This document shows, piece after piece, positions 43,908-53,351 of a stretch of 55,044 bases of DNA (the first letter of the stretch is position 1; each line of letters begins with the position of its first letter). Source of the stretch: Syntrophorhabdaceae bacterium. Lineage in GTDB: Bacteria > Desulfobacterota > Syntrophorhabdia > Syntrophorhabdales > Syntrophorhabdaceae. Both the position numbers and the translations under genes were made by a program. The stretch is taken from positions 1-55,044 of the forward strand of contig JAGOOA010000015.1 in assembly GCA_017992765.1 (NCBI GenBank), in the 5' to 3' direction. The notes beneath the pieces were generated by a model that saw only the letters and a list, made by a program, of their open reading frames with translations, ran no database searches and had not been told where the DNA came from.

Positions 43908-45302
43908 ATGACGGAACAAGAACTGCTTCACCTTTTGCAACAATATGGCCAGGATCATCTTGTTGACCATTATCGCGGGTTATCTTCTCAGCATAAACGC
44001 GATCTTCTTCACAAGACCAATCAGTGCGATGTGCACCTTGCCTTTGAGCTCTATAAAGAATTTCACTCAAAGAAAGACGCGGCGGCCATGGAAAGAACGT
44101 TCGAGCCGCCGCAGGTGATCACTATCCCAAAAAACGACAGGGAGCAAAAAATCATCGATGAAGCCTGCGCTGCCGGTGAAGCGATGATCAGACAGCAGAA
44201 GGCGGCCGTTCTCATTGTAGCCGGAGGCCAGGGTTCACGGCTGGGCTACGAAGGGCCAAAGGGGACGTTCCCTATCTCGCCGATAAAAAGCAAAACGCTA
44301 TTTCAGCTTTTTGCAGAGCAGGTAATATCGCTTTCACGACGTTACGGAACGACCATCCCCCTGCTCATCATGACAAGCCGGGAGAACCATAAGGATACCA
44401 TCGGTTTTTTTCATGCCCATAGTTTTTTCGGCCTCGATCCGGAGGCGGTTTATTTTTTTCAGCAGGGGATGCTTCCCACGATCACCCCGGACGGCAGGCT
44501 GCTGTTAAAAAATGACGGCAGTTTTGTGGCCAATCCGGACGGCCACGGCGGGTCCCTGAAGGCGCTCCATGACTGCGGCCTCCTGGAAAAATTAACAGAA
44601 TTGGGGTACGAGGAGCTCTTCTATTGCCAGGTCGACAACCCTCTTGTAAAGATCGCTGATCCTGTTTTCCTCGGCCTCCACACAATGACGGGCGCCGACG
44701 CCTCCACAAAGGTTGTCAGGAGGCGGGATATCAACGAAAAGGTAGGCCTTTACGTCTATGCAAACGGCAGAGACGCCGTGGTTGAGTATAGCGACATAGG
44801 CGAAGGCTACATGTCTGCGCTTGATGAAGACGGCGACATCCTGTACTGGGCCGGCAACACGGCGATACATATATTTTCCCTCGGATTTATTCAGCGCCTT
44901 ACAGGCCATGGCTTCGTCTTGCCTTACCATTGCGCGCAAAAGGCTATTGAATACACCGACCACACCGGAAAGCGCTTCACCGCAGACGTATGGAAGTTCG
45001 AGACCTTCGTATTTGACGCGATCCCCTTCGCAGGCAAGACCTGCTGCATGGAGGTCGTGAGGGAAGAGGAGTTTGCCCCTGTCAAAAATAAATCCGGCCC
45101 TGACTCGCCGGAGACTGTCCGGAAAGCCATGGTCGGCCTTTACAGGAGCTGGCTGCAAAAGGCAGGCGCTGATGTTGGTCCCGATGCGAGGATAGAGATC
45201 GGCCCTCTCTTTGCCCTTGACGCCGTTGAGCTGTTCGAAAAGATCAAGGGGAGAACGTTCACGGGAAATAAAGATCTCTATCTGGATAATGAACAGTTAT
45301 GA
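43908..45302 (+). CDS. UTP-sugar-1-phosphate uridylyltransferase (UDPGP family, UAP-like)
   Basis: A 464-aa cytoplasmic nucleotidyltransferase. The signature LIVAGGQGSRLGYEGPKGTFP (split over residues 103-122) is that of UDP-N-acetylglucosamine and UDP-glucose pyrophosphorylases of the eukaryote-like type, followed by CQVDNPLVKIADP for the metal and sugar site. It would make UDP-GlcNAc, UDP-GalNAc or UDP-glucose; sequence alone cannot decide. Location after the polysaccharide and signalling genes suggests that it feeds the GT2 synthase. Confidence 0.85.
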   Translation: MTEQELLHLLQQYGQDHLVDHYRGLSSQHKRDLLHKTNQCDVHLAFELYKEFHSKKDAAAMERTFEPPQVITIPKNDREQKIIDEACAAGEAMIRQQKAAVLIVAGGQGSRLGYEGPKGTFPISPIKSKTLFQLFAEQVISLSRRYGTTIPLLIMTSRENHKDTIGFFHAHSFFGLDPEAVYFFQQGMLPTITPDGRLLLKNDGSFVANPDGHGGSLKALHDCGLLEKLTELGYEELFYCQVDNPLVKIADPVFLGLHTMTGADASTKVVRRRDINEKVGLYVYANGRDAVVEYSDIGEGYMSALDEDGDILYWAGNTAIHIFSLGFIQRLTGHGFVLPYHCAQKAIEYTDHTGKRFTADVWKFETFVFDAIPFAGKTCCMEVVREEEFAPVKNKSGPDSPETVRKAMVGLYRSWLQKAGADVGPDARIEIGPLFALDAVELFEKIKGRTFTGNKDLYLDNEQL

Positions 45303-45330
45303 TATTATTAATACACCAAGGAGACAGCGA

Positions 45331-45810
45331 ATGGACATAAAGACTTCGGGCGATCTGAAAGGGATACTGGAAGTTCTCGCTGCCATGTCAGAAACCGAGC
45401 TGACCATAAGCAGATTCTATGCAGCATGCAGCGAGCTTTCACAGGGCGCTTCCGCCTTCTGGGACGGGATCAGCAAGGCCGAGATAAGGCATAGCGAAAA
45501 TATAAAAAAGATGATCGACGTCATATCAACAAAACCGGAGCGTTTCGAAAAGGGCAGGCCATTTAACATCTTTGCGATCAAAACCTTTAACGACGGCGTA
45601 AAAAACTATATCAGCAAACTCATAAACGGCGAGATCGACGTAAACAAGGCCTGCTTCATCGCGCGGGACATAGAAAATTCACTTCTTGAAAACCGCTATG
45701 GCGAGATCGTCAAGACCGACGATATAGAGTTTAAAACGTTGATAGGGGAAATCATTTCGGAGACAGAGGAACACAAGGCAATCCTCGAGCGCAGGTGCCG
45801 GGAACGCTAA
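45331..45810 (+). CDS. Ferritin-like four-helix protein
   Basis: A 159-aa helical protein. Acidic and His residues are spaced as in rubrerythrin-like proteins: SETELTISRFY (helix 1), KAEIRHSENI with ExxH (helix 2), ARDIENSLLENRY (helix 3) and SETEEHKAIL (helix 4). The last motif is ExxxH instead of ExxH, so di-iron binding is uncertain. AAGGAG precedes the ATG; a longer frame from 45211 overlaps the uridylyltransferase gene and is rejected. The stop overlaps the cyclase start (TAATG). Confidence 0.6.
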   Translation: MDIKTSGDLKGILEVLAAMSETELTISRFYAACSELSQGASAFWDGISKAEIRHSENIKKMIDVISTKPERFEKGRPFNIFAIKTFNDGVKNYISKLINGEIDVNKACFIARDIENSLLENRYGEIVKTDDIEFKTLIGEIISETEEHKAILERRCRER

Positions 45811-46607
45811 TGTCAAAAATAAAAAAAGGATCGATCGTTGAATTCTGCAGAAGCTGCGAGAGCGAAACCGGATCGACAGACATGCTCCTGCGCGAATACA
45901 TCGGGTCCCTCGCCGTCATCGAGGACGACAACATACAGAAAAGGCTCCTCAAAGAGCTCGTCAAAAAATATGTGGCCCTTGAGAAGCGCGTTGACGGCTT
46001 ATTGAAAAATACGCTCCCCGGGGAGGTCGCCGAGGAGATCAAGTATCATTGGGCCTATCCCCCGCGTTCCTGCGAATGCACCATCCTCTTCACCGACATT
46101 GTCGGCTTCACCCATCTCGCAGAAAGGATGTCCGGCGAGCACCTCGTGGACACCCTGGACAAAATATTTAAAAAATTCGACGATATTGTGAACAGCTTCC
46201 GGGGGACAAAGATCAAGACGATCGGCGATGCCTACATGGCCGTCTTCGGGGCTCCCAATGCATATGACGGGCATGCCGTTATGGCAATTCGGTCTGCCCT
46301 TGCCTTTTTAAGATTTCTCGATCAGTTCAACAGAGATTCTGATCAGCATTTTCAGATGCGCATCGGGATCCACACCGGGAAGGTGGTTGCAGGCGTTGTG
46401 GGAAAGGAACGCATGCAGTTCGACGTGTTCGGCGATAATGTCAACATCGCTTCAAGGTTTGAATCATCAGGGGTCCCGGGGCGGGTGAATGTCTCCGAGG
46501 CTACTTACGGGGGCGCTCAGGGTTTCTTTGTTTTTGAGGAAAGGGGGGAGATTAGCCTTAAGAACAAGGCAAGCATGAAGGCCTATCTTGTGGTAAAAGA
46601 GGTATAA
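45810..46607 (+). CDS. Class III adenylate cyclase
   Basis: A 265-aa protein with an N-terminal 80-residue part containing CxxC (Cys13, Cys16) and a helix, and a C-terminal cyclase domain. The metal aspartates are in FTDIVGFT and TIGDAYMAVFG. Substrate-selecting residues are Lys (KIKTIGD) and Asp (FDVFGDNVN), the pair used for ATP, not GTP; the transition-state Asn and Arg are in NVNIASR. It should make cAMP. The ATG is inside the previous stop (TAATG); a GTG at 45795 is less likely. Confidence 0.88.
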   Translation: MSKIKKGSIVEFCRSCESETGSTDMLLREYIGSLAVIEDDNIQKRLLKELVKKYVALEKRVDGLLKNTLPGEVAEEIKYHWAYPPRSCECTILFTDIVGFTHLAERMSGEHLVDTLDKIFKKFDDIVNSFRGTKIKTIGDAYMAVFGAPNAYDGHAVMAIRSALAFLRFLDQFNRDSDQHFQMRIGIHTGKVVAGVVGKERMQFDVFGDNVNIASRFESSGVPGRVNVSEATYGGAQGFFVFEERGEISLKNKASMKAYLVVKEV

Positions 46608-46612
46608 AACCA

Positions 46613-47428
46613 ATGAAAAATAATCTCAAAGAATATGACAGACCTATACAGATCGCTGAGGGGATATACTGGGTAGGTTTTTATGATGAAAGCACTAATC
46701 TCCACTGCAATCCCTATCTGATCGTTGAGGAAGACGAAGCGATCCTCATAGACGCCGGGAGCAGGCCTGATTTCGCGACGGTCATGATGAAGATACTGCA
46801 GACAGGGATCGACCCTGACAATATAGTGGCCCTGATCTATCAGCACTTCGACCCTGACCTCTGCGGCTCAATGCCCAATGTCGTCGACATGTGCAGGAAC
46901 AAACGCCTCATGATCCTTTCTGATGTACATAACAATGTTTTCATCAATTATTATATCGACAGCGACAAACATAAACTTTTGGAAACCATCGACAACCTGA
47001 ATCTCACCCTGGAACTTAACGGCAGGGAGCTAACGTTCATCAAAACGCCTCACGCCCATTGCCCCGGCAGCTTCGTTACTTTCGATAAAAAGACGAAGAC
47101 GCTTTTCACCAGCGACCTTTTCGGAAGCTTCTCAAGACAATGGGAATTGTTCACCCGTTTGACCGATGAATGCCGCACCTGTGAGGATTACGAACACTGT
47201 ATCAATGAAAGGCCTTATTGCCCTTTGCCGGACATCATCAACTTCCATAGGGAGATAATGCCTTCAGGGAAGGTATTGCGTTTTGCCATGCGCCAGATAA
47301 GCTCTCTGGATATCGACCGTATCGCCCCCCAGCACGGGAGCGTCTTTGACCGGAAAGACGACATCCCCTTCCTCATAGAAAAGCTGGCCAGCCTCGACAG
47401 GGTAGGCATCGACGCCTTCGAACCCTGA
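46613..47428 (+). CDS. Di-iron oxygen-binding (ODP) protein of the metallo-beta-lactamase fold
   Basis: A 271-aa protein with the FprA-type di-iron site: His78, Asp80 and Asp82 (QHFDPDLCG), His147 or His149 (PHAHCPGSF), Asp168 (TSDLFG) and His241 (PQHGS). FprA itself reduces O2 or NO but has a flavodoxin domain, missing here, so a sensor role like that of Treponema ODP is plausible. A Cys insert at 187-203 (CRTC, EHC, PYC) could bind iron or zinc and is unusual. It is 5 nt after the adenylate cyclase gene, suggesting redox or O2 control of cAMP. Confidence 0.82.
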   Translation: MKNNLKEYDRPIQIAEGIYWVGFYDESTNLHCNPYLIVEEDEAILIDAGSRPDFATVMMKILQTGIDPDNIVALIYQHFDPDLCGSMPNVVDMCRNKRLMILSDVHNNVFINYYIDSDKHKLLETIDNLNLTLELNGRELTFIKTPHAHCPGSFVTFDKKTKTLFTSDLFGSFSRQWELFTRLTDECRTCEDYEHCINERPYCPLPDIINFHREIMPSGKVLRFAMRQISSLDIDRIAPQHGSVFDRKDDIPFLIEKLASLDRVGIDAFEP

Positions 47429-47512
47429 TTACGATATTTTCTAACCAAATCCGAATCACGAATTGCTCAACTCTCAACAATTGCCTGCGTAGCGCTTCGG
47501 GGTGTCGCTATT

Positions 47513-47550
47513 CCCTCTCCCCTTCGCGGGAGAGGGTCAGGGAGAGGGGG
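47513..47550. repeat. GC-rich hairpin repeat (CCCTCTCCC type)
   Basis: CCCTCTCCC (47513-47521) and GGGAGAGGG (47528-47536) form a 9-bp stem with a 6-nt loop; a second GGGAGAGGG at 47540-47548 could compete. It lies between convergent genes and may help to end transcription, although no U tract follows. Similar sequences are dispersed in many bacterial genomes. Confidence 0.65.
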
Positions 47551-47584
47551 GAAAGGCTGTTTTCAACGTGATCGGAGGTTCGGG

Positions 47585-49036
47585 TCAGGCCAGCTGGTGC
47601 ATCTTCATCAGGTTCGTCTTCCCCGATACCGACGGCGGGTGGCTCGCAACGATGATGACCCTGTCCCCCTTTTTCGCGTAGCCAAGCTTGACGAGCGTCG
47701 AATCGACGCCCCTGATCAGGTCGTCGGTATTGACAAAATGCTCGACCGGAAATGGCGTCACGCCCCAGTATAATGCCATCTGCCTGACCACCTCGTGCTC
47801 CGGCGAAAAGGCGATAACCGGCGTCTTCGGCCTGAACTTTGAGATAAGGCGCGCCGTAAATCCTGACCTCGTGAATACTACTATCCAGCGGGCGCTGACC
47901 TCCTCGGCAGCCTTGGACGCGGCATGGGCTACGGCGCCCGAGAATTCCCGGATCACGTTGCCGATCGGCACGTTCTCTCTCTGCTGCGTTGCGCCTGCCT
48001 GTGAATTCTCGGTGAAGGCGATGATCCTGTCCATTACCTTCACCGACTCGAAGGGATACTTGCCCGCAGAGGTTTCTGCGGAGAGCATGAGGGCATCGGT
48101 CCCGTCGATGACGGCGTTCGCTACGTCCGTCGTCTCGGCCCTCGTAGGCCTCATGTGCTGGGTCATTGACTCGAGCATCTGCGTTGCCGTAATGACAAGG
48201 CGCCCCTTTCTGTTCGCCTTTTCTATAAGCATCTTCTGGAACATGGGCACCTCTTCGAGGGGCATCTCGACCCCGAGGTCGCCCCTCGCGACCATCAGCC
48301 CGTCAACCTCGTCGAGTATCCTGTCAATGTCCCTGATCGCCTCGCCCTTCTCTATTTTCGCGATCAGCGGCATGCTGGCGCCCTTCTTCTCAAGCCACCT
48401 TTTTACCGCAAGAACATCGTTCACGCTCCTCACAAAGGACAGCGCCACATAATCAACGTTCATCGTGATCCCGAATTCAAGGTCCTGGCGGTCCTTATCC
48501 GTAAAGAAGGGCGCGCTGACCTTCATATTGGGAAGGTTCACCCCTTTTCTCTCCTTCAGTACTCCGCCTTCCACAACAGAGGCCGTCAAAGAGCCTTTGG
48601 ACTTTTTCAGCACCTCAAGGGCTATCAGGCCGTCGTCGAGGAGTATAACGTCCCCTATTTTTGCGTCCTCGATCAGCCATGGAAAGTCGATGTATATGCC
48701 CTTGTCGTCTCCTGTGCCCTTCCCTGTCCTGATGGTCAATTCTCCGCCTTTCACCAGATGGGCCTTTCCATCGCGAAGTTCGCCTACCCTGATCTTGATC
48801 CCCTGGAGGTCCTGAAGTATAGCCACGTGCCTGTCAAGTTTGGCCGCGATCCTCCTGATCCTCTCTATCAGCTGGCCGTGAAATTGATGGTCGCCATGAG
48901 AGAAGTTGAGCCGCGCCACGTCCATCCCGGCGAGCATCAACTTTTCTATCATCTTGTCGCTCGCTGACACGGGGCCTATGGTACAGACTATCTTGGCCTT
49001 TCTTCGCGCCTTCACTGAGCTCCCTTTTTTTGCCAT
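47585..49036 (-). CDS. pyk: Pyruvate kinase
   Basis: Final glycolytic enzyme, phosphoenolpyruvate to pyruvate with ATP formation. The 483-aa protein has KIVCTIGP at the start, RLNFSHG, the active-site helix IAKIEKGEAIRDIDRILDEVDGLMVARGDLGVE, and the C-terminal allosteric domain. The ATG at 49036 begins the natural N-terminus (MAKKGSSVKARRKAKIV) and has GGGGGT upstream; an ATG at 49072 would overlap recG and adds 12 unsupported residues. Confidence 0.96.
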   Translation of the reverse strand: MAKKGSSVKARRKAKIVCTIGPVSASDKMIEKLMLAGMDVARLNFSHGDHQFHGQLIERIRRIAAKLDRHVAILQDLQGIKIRVGELRDGKAHLVKGGELTIRTGKGTGDDKGIYIDFPWLIEDAKIGDVILLDDGLIALEVLKKSKGSLTASVVEGGVLKERKGVNLPNMKVSAPFFTDKDRQDLEFGITMNVDYVALSFVRSVNDVLAVKRWLEKKGASMPLIAKIEKGEAIRDIDRILDEVDGLMVARGDLGVEMPLEEVPMFQKMLIEKANRKGRLVITATQMLESMTQHMRPTRAETTDVANAVIDGTDALMLSAETSAGKYPFESVKVMDRIIAFTENSQAGATQQRENVPIGNVIREFSGAVAHAASKAAEEVSARWIVVFTRSGFTARLISKFRPKTPVIAFSPEHEVVRQMALYWGVTPFPVEHFVNTDDLIRGVDSTLVKLGYAKKGDRVIIVASHPPSVSGKTNLMKMHQLA

Positions 49037-49064
49037 AGCCACAACCCCCTTTGCAATGTGGACC

Positions 49065-51149
49065 TTATGCAATATCGGAAAAATTCAATTCATTGTTCCA
49101 TCGATTCGATATAATGACCTTCAGCCTTGCCATATCTTCTTCGCGGGCCCGATCAAGCATCGTCCCTGCAATTTTGCGGGCGCGGAGCATAATATCCATA
49201 TCCCTTATTATATCACCTGCCCTGAATTTTGGTATCCCCGATTGTCTCACCCCGAGCATATCGCCCACCCCTCTTATCCTCATATCCTCTTCCGCGATCT
49301 TGAAGCCGTCCGTGGTCTCCTCCATGATCTTCAGCCTTTTCGCAGCTATGCCGGTCCTCTTTTCGCCGGCAACAAGGATGCATTGCGAAGGATGGATGCC
49401 CCTGCCCACCCTTCCGCGAAGCTGGTGAAGCTGCGAAAGGCCGAACCTCTCCGCATGCTCGACGACGATCATCGTTGCGTTGGGCACATCGATACCTACC
49501 TCTATCACCGTAGTACATACGAGGATGTCTATCGACCTGTTCTTGAACTGAAGCATGATCTCTTCTTTTTCCTCGGCCTTCATCCTGCCGTGGAGAAGGC
49601 CCACCTTGAACGACGGGAACACGGCCTTCTGCAGATGGCCGGCCATCTCCGTGGCATTGAGGAGCTCCATCTTTTCCGATTCCTCAACGAGGGGATAGAC
49701 GATATATGCCTGCCTGCCTGCCATGGCCTCTTTTCCGACCAATTCATAGACGGCATCCTTGTCCTTCTCCGTGTACACCTTCGTCCGGATCTTCTGCCTC
49801 CCCTTCGGCATCTCGTCGATGAGCGACACGTCGAGGTCGCCGTAGACGACCATGGACAACGTCCTCGGGATGGGCGTCGCCGTCATCATGAGGACATCCG
49901 GCGTAAGGCCCTTGTCCTTCAACAATTTCCTTTGCAGCACGCCGAACCTGTGCTGTTCGTCGATGATCACGAGCCCGAGGTCTCTGAATTTCACATCCTG
50001 CTGGATGACGGCATGGGTGCCTACTACGACGGTTATCGCCCCTTCCGCGATCTTTTTCAGAACGCTGCCCCTATCCCTTCCGAGGTTGCCCCTCAGGAGG
50101 ACAACCGGGATGCCCATCATCTCAAGAGGCTTATGGACGGTAAGGTAGTGCTGTTCCGCAAGGATCTCCGTCGGCGCCATAAATGCGACCTGGTAACCGC
50201 TGTCAACCGCCCTTAGCGCGGCCAATACGGCACACACGGTTTTTCCCGATCCCACATCGCCCTGGAGGAGCCTGTTCATCGGATTATCGCGCACCATGTC
50301 ATCGTTGATCTCGGCGGCGACTCTTTGCTGAGCCTCCGTAAGGTCAAAATCAAGGCCTTTTAAGAACCTGTTGTAATAACCTCCGTCGGAGCAAAACCTT
50401 ATCCCTTTCTCCGATTCAACCTCTCTCTTCCTGATCAAAAGGGCGCTCTGGAAGATCACATACTCTTCCAGTATGATCCTTTCCAGGAAGGGGTTTCTTG
50501 TCCTGCCCCCTTCGAAGTAATCGTCCGGCAGGTGGAGCGAGAGAAAGGAGCTTCTCAGGGTGCTCAGGCTTTCAACTGTTTCAATGCCCGCGGGAATAAC
50601 GCTGCCGATATGTGCCCCGTATTCCGCCACGACACGGGCCATGATCTTTCTCAGGGCGCCCTGTCTGACCCCCTCTACTTCAGAATAAACAGGGACCACC
50701 CTTGTGTGATCGCCGGCATCGGGCTCTTCATCGAGTATCGTTATGTCGGGGTGGACCATCTGGAGCACACTCCCGAACCTGGTCACCTCGCCCGAGAGAA
50801 AGAGGATATTGCCCTTCTTGCAGACGTTTTTAAGGTACTGTGGGAACCATTGAAACCACTTCAGGGATATCTGCCCCGTATCATCGCCAACGACCGCCTC
50901 AAAGCCCTTTTTGCGCGAATGGCGGTAAAAAAGCGACCTGTATCGGATGACGCGCGCAATAATATTGACCCGCTGCCCTTCCCCGATCAGCCCGATCTTT
51001 GACAGGTGGCGCCTGTCAATGTACTTTACCGGCAGAAAGTAAAGCAGGTCCTCAACGGTCCTGACCCCTTTTTTCCCAAGGGTCTCTGCAATTTTCGGGC
51101 CGATGCCCTTAATATTGATCACGGGCGTCGCCAGTATATTATTAATCAT
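49065..51149 (-). CDS. recG: ATP-dependent DNA helicase RecG
   Basis: A 694-aa branched-DNA helicase for stalled replication forks. An N-terminal wedge/OB domain (about 1-250), helicase motif I in LQGDVGSGKTVCAVLAALRA, motif II as DEQH (IIDEQHRFGVLQR), motif III TATPIPRTL, and motif VI LHQLRGRVGRG identify it. An HhH-like start (IKGIGPKIAETLGKKGVRT) is visible. It is upstream of pyk on the same strand and divergent from the macrodomain gene. Confidence 0.96.
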   Translation of the reverse strand: MINNILATPVINIKGIGPKIAETLGKKGVRTVEDLLYFLPVKYIDRRHLSKIGLIGEGQRVNIIARVIRYRSLFYRHSRKKGFEAVVGDDTGQISLKWFQWFPQYLKNVCKKGNILFLSGEVTRFGSVLQMVHPDITILDEEPDAGDHTRVVPVYSEVEGVRQGALRKIMARVVAEYGAHIGSVIPAGIETVESLSTLRSSFLSLHLPDDYFEGGRTRNPFLERIILEEYVIFQSALLIRKREVESEKGIRFCSDGGYYNRFLKGLDFDLTEAQQRVAAEINDDMVRDNPMNRLLQGDVGSGKTVCAVLAALRAVDSGYQVAFMAPTEILAEQHYLTVHKPLEMMGIPVVLLRGNLGRDRGSVLKKIAEGAITVVVGTHAVIQQDVKFRDLGLVIIDEQHRFGVLQRKLLKDKGLTPDVLMMTATPIPRTLSMVVYGDLDVSLIDEMPKGRQKIRTKVYTEKDKDAVYELVGKEAMAGRQAYIVYPLVEESEKMELLNATEMAGHLQKAVFPSFKVGLLHGRMKAEEKEEIMLQFKNRSIDILVCTTVIEVGIDVPNATMIVVEHAERFGLSQLHQLRGRVGRGIHPSQCILVAGEKRTGIAAKRLKIMEETTDGFKIAEEDMRIRGVGDMLGVRQSGIPKFRAGDIIRDMDIMLRARKIAGTMLDRAREEDMARLKVIISNRWNNELNFSDIA

Positions 51150-51244
51150 TTTTCTTTTCCATTTTCAGAATTTTATATTACAATACTATTGTGCCCTTTT
51201 AAAGGAAACAAAGGCTGCCTTCGAAGTACTATCATGGTCAATGT

Positions 51245-51802
51245 ATGAATATCCTTAAAGAAGTCTCCATAAAAGGAACAAAGATCAGCATCATCAAAGG
51301 CGACCTCACCGAAAGCGGCGCCGACGCCATAGTCAACGCGGCGAACTCATACCTCCAGCACGGCGGGGGCGTCGCGGGGGCGATCGCAAGGAAGGGCGGC
51401 CCCGTCATACAGGAAGAAAGCAACGCGATCGGCTATGTTCCCGTTGGCGGATGCGCCGTCACGTCAGGCGGGAAGCTCAAGGCGCGGTACGTGATCCACG
51501 CCGTAGGCCCACGATGGGGAGAAGGCGACGAGCACAACAAGCTGAGGAATGCGGTCCGGAGCATATTGAGCACGGCCGCATCAAAGGGCTTCAGGTCGAT
51601 CGCGATGCCCGCCATAAGCGCGGGAATCTTCGGCTTCCCCAAGGCAGAGTGCGCAAAGATCATCATCGAAGAGATCGCGGCGTTCCTTAAAGGCAGCGCT
51701 CCATCGTTGAAGGAAATTTCCTTGTATCTTTTCGACGAAGAGATCATTGGGTTCTTTACAAAAGAGACGGGCTTGCTTGAGAAGGAAGCTGATGGCTCAT
51801 AA
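51245..51802 (+). CDS. Macrodomain (ADP-ribose-binding) protein
   Basis: A 185-aa single macrodomain. Ligand-loop motifs are GDLTESGADAIVNAANSYLQHGGGVAGAI (split around residues 19-47) and the phosphate loop MPAISAGIFGFPKAECA. Such proteins bind ADP-ribose or remove it from proteins or O-acetyl-ADP-ribose. No ADP-ribosyltransferase is seen close by, so the role is general. The end is followed by the 51806-51840 repeat array. Confidence 0.9.
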   Translation: MNILKEVSIKGTKISIIKGDLTESGADAIVNAANSYLQHGGGVAGAIARKGGPVIQEESNAIGYVPVGGCAVTSGGKLKARYVIHAVGPRWGEGDEHNKLRNAVRSILSTAASKGFRSIAMPAISAGIFGFPKAECAKIIIEEIAAFLKGSAPSLKEISLYLFDEEIIGFFTKETGLLEKEADGS

Positions 51803-51805
51803 TAA

Positions 51806-51946
51806 ATCGTATATCGTATATCGTATATCGTATATCGGAAGAATTATAAAGAAAACCCTTCGCCGTAACGCGTTCAGCAGAAGGGTAGAAGAAAATTGTT
51901 CTCTTTGTCTTTCACTTTTCACTTTTCACTTTTCACCTTTCACCTT
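51806..51946. repeat. Two heptamer arrays before purF
   Basis: 51806-51840: ATCGTAT four times and ATCGGAA. 51908-51942: a pyrimidine-rich array with period 7, CTTTTCA repeated and then CCTTTCA. The first has the same unit as the porin leader array (31958) and is not otherwise related to purF. They fill the 164-nt gap between the macrodomain gene and purF. Confidence 0.85.
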
Positions 51947-51966
51947 TATCAGTCGTTGGAGAATGT

Positions 51967-53349
51967 ATGTGCGGGATATTCGGGATATTCAATCATAAGG
52001 ACGCGGCAAACCTGACCTACCTCGGACTCCACGCCCTCCAGCACAGGGGCCAGGAAAGCGCCGGCATATCAAGCACCGACGGCTATACCGTCACAACCCA
52101 CAGGGAGATGGGGCTTGTATCCGACATCTTTGACGCCGATGTCCTGCAAAAGCTCAAAGGCAACGCGGCGGTCGGGCACGTCCGCTATTCCACTGCCGGG
52201 TCAAGCAACATCGGGAATGCGCAGCCTCTTTCTGTTGAATATTCACAGGGCTATCTCGCGATCGCCCATAACGGGAACCTTACCAACGCCAGGATCATCA
52301 AGGATGAGCTTCAAAACTACGGGTCCATCTTCCAGTCAACAACGGATACCGAGGTCATCATACACCTTATTGCCCTTTCCCATGAGAATTCGACCCTAGA
52401 GAGGCTCACCAGCGCCCTTAAAAGAATCGAAGGCTCATACTCCCTGGTCCTCCTTACCAACAAGGAGCTTATCGTTGCCAGGGATCCCCTGGGATTCAGG
52501 CCCCTCGCCCTTGGAAAGATCAAGGATGCCTACGCGGTATCGAGTGAGACCTGTGCCTTCGACCTCATGGGCGCCAGGTATATGCGTGAGGTCGAACCCG
52601 GCGAGATCATCCATATCAGCCACAATGGCATGAAAAGCTACAAACCTTTTAAAAAAACGGATCCGCAGTTCTGTATCTTTGAATATATCTATTTCGCAAG
52701 GCCCGACAGCTTTATGTTCGGGGAAACGGTATACTCTGTCAGAAAGGACCTGGGAAGACAGCTCGCAAAAGACACCCACGTAGATGCGGATATGGTGATA
52801 GCCATACCCGATTCCGGCATAGGGGCAGCGATAGGCTATTCCCAGGAAACCGGGCTCCCCTTTGAGCTCGGGCTCATCAGGAACCACTACGTAGGCAGGA
52901 CCTTCATAGAGCCCGAGGAGTCGATCAGGCACTTCGGCGTAAAGCTGAAGCTGAATGCGGTCCACGACATCGTTAAAGGAAAAAGGATCATCGTTATCGA
53001 CGACTCCATCGTGAGGGCCACCACCGGCAGGAAGATCATAAAGATGCTGCGGCAATACGGTGCGAAGGAGATACACTTCAGGGTCAGCTCTCCGCCGACC
53101 ACCCATCCCTGCTTCTATGGCATTGACACGCCTTCAAGGACCGAGCTCATAGCCTCGTCGCATACTGTCAGGGAGATCAACAAATACATGGGGTCAGACA
53201 CCCTCCGCTATCTGACCACGGAAAGCTTGAGAAGGGCCGTCGGCAGCGATAATTATACCTTTTGCGATGCTTGTTTTTCAGGTAAATACCCATCAAAGTT
53301 CCCATGGGGCATGGAGCTCGAACAGATGGAATTATTTTCGAAGAGGTGA
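51967..53349 (+). CDS. purF: Amidophosphoribosyltransferase
   Basis: First committed enzyme of purine synthesis: PRPP and glutamine to phosphoribosylamine. The 460-aa protein starts MCGIFGIF, with the nucleophile Cys right after Met and no propeptide. The PRPP loop is IVIDDSIVRATTG. Cysteines in QFCIFEYIYF, HPCFYGID and FCDACFSGKYP match the ligands of the [4Fe-4S] cluster of the Bacillus enzyme, so it should be oxygen-sensitive. pyrE begins 2 nt after the stop. Confidence 0.95.
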   Translation: MCGIFGIFNHKDAANLTYLGLHALQHRGQESAGISSTDGYTVTTHREMGLVSDIFDADVLQKLKGNAAVGHVRYSTAGSSNIGNAQPLSVEYSQGYLAIAHNGNLTNARIIKDELQNYGSIFQSTTDTEVIIHLIALSHENSTLERLTSALKRIEGSYSLVLLTNKELIVARDPLGFRPLALGKIKDAYAVSSETCAFDLMGARYMREVEPGEIIHISHNGMKSYKPFKKTDPQFCIFEYIYFARPDSFMFGETVYSVRKDLGRQLAKDTHVDADMVIAIPDSGIGAAIGYSQETGLPFELGLIRNHYVGRTFIEPEESIRHFGVKLKLNAVHDIVKGKRIIVIDDSIVRATTGRKIIKMLRQYGAKEIHFRVSSPPTTHPCFYGIDTPSRTELIASSHTVREINKYMGSDTLRYLTTESLRRAVGSDNYTFCDACFSGKYPSKFPWGMELEQMELFSKR

Positions 53350-53351
53350 AC

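Noticed and set aside
48906-50216. 436-codon plus-strand frame opposite recG and pyk
   Set aside because: Both minus-strand genes are intact and well conserved; the plus frame has no homology features and no ribosome binding site.
51806-51946. CRISPR-like array
   Set aside because: Units are 7 nt in direct tandem without spacers, and no cas genes are present.
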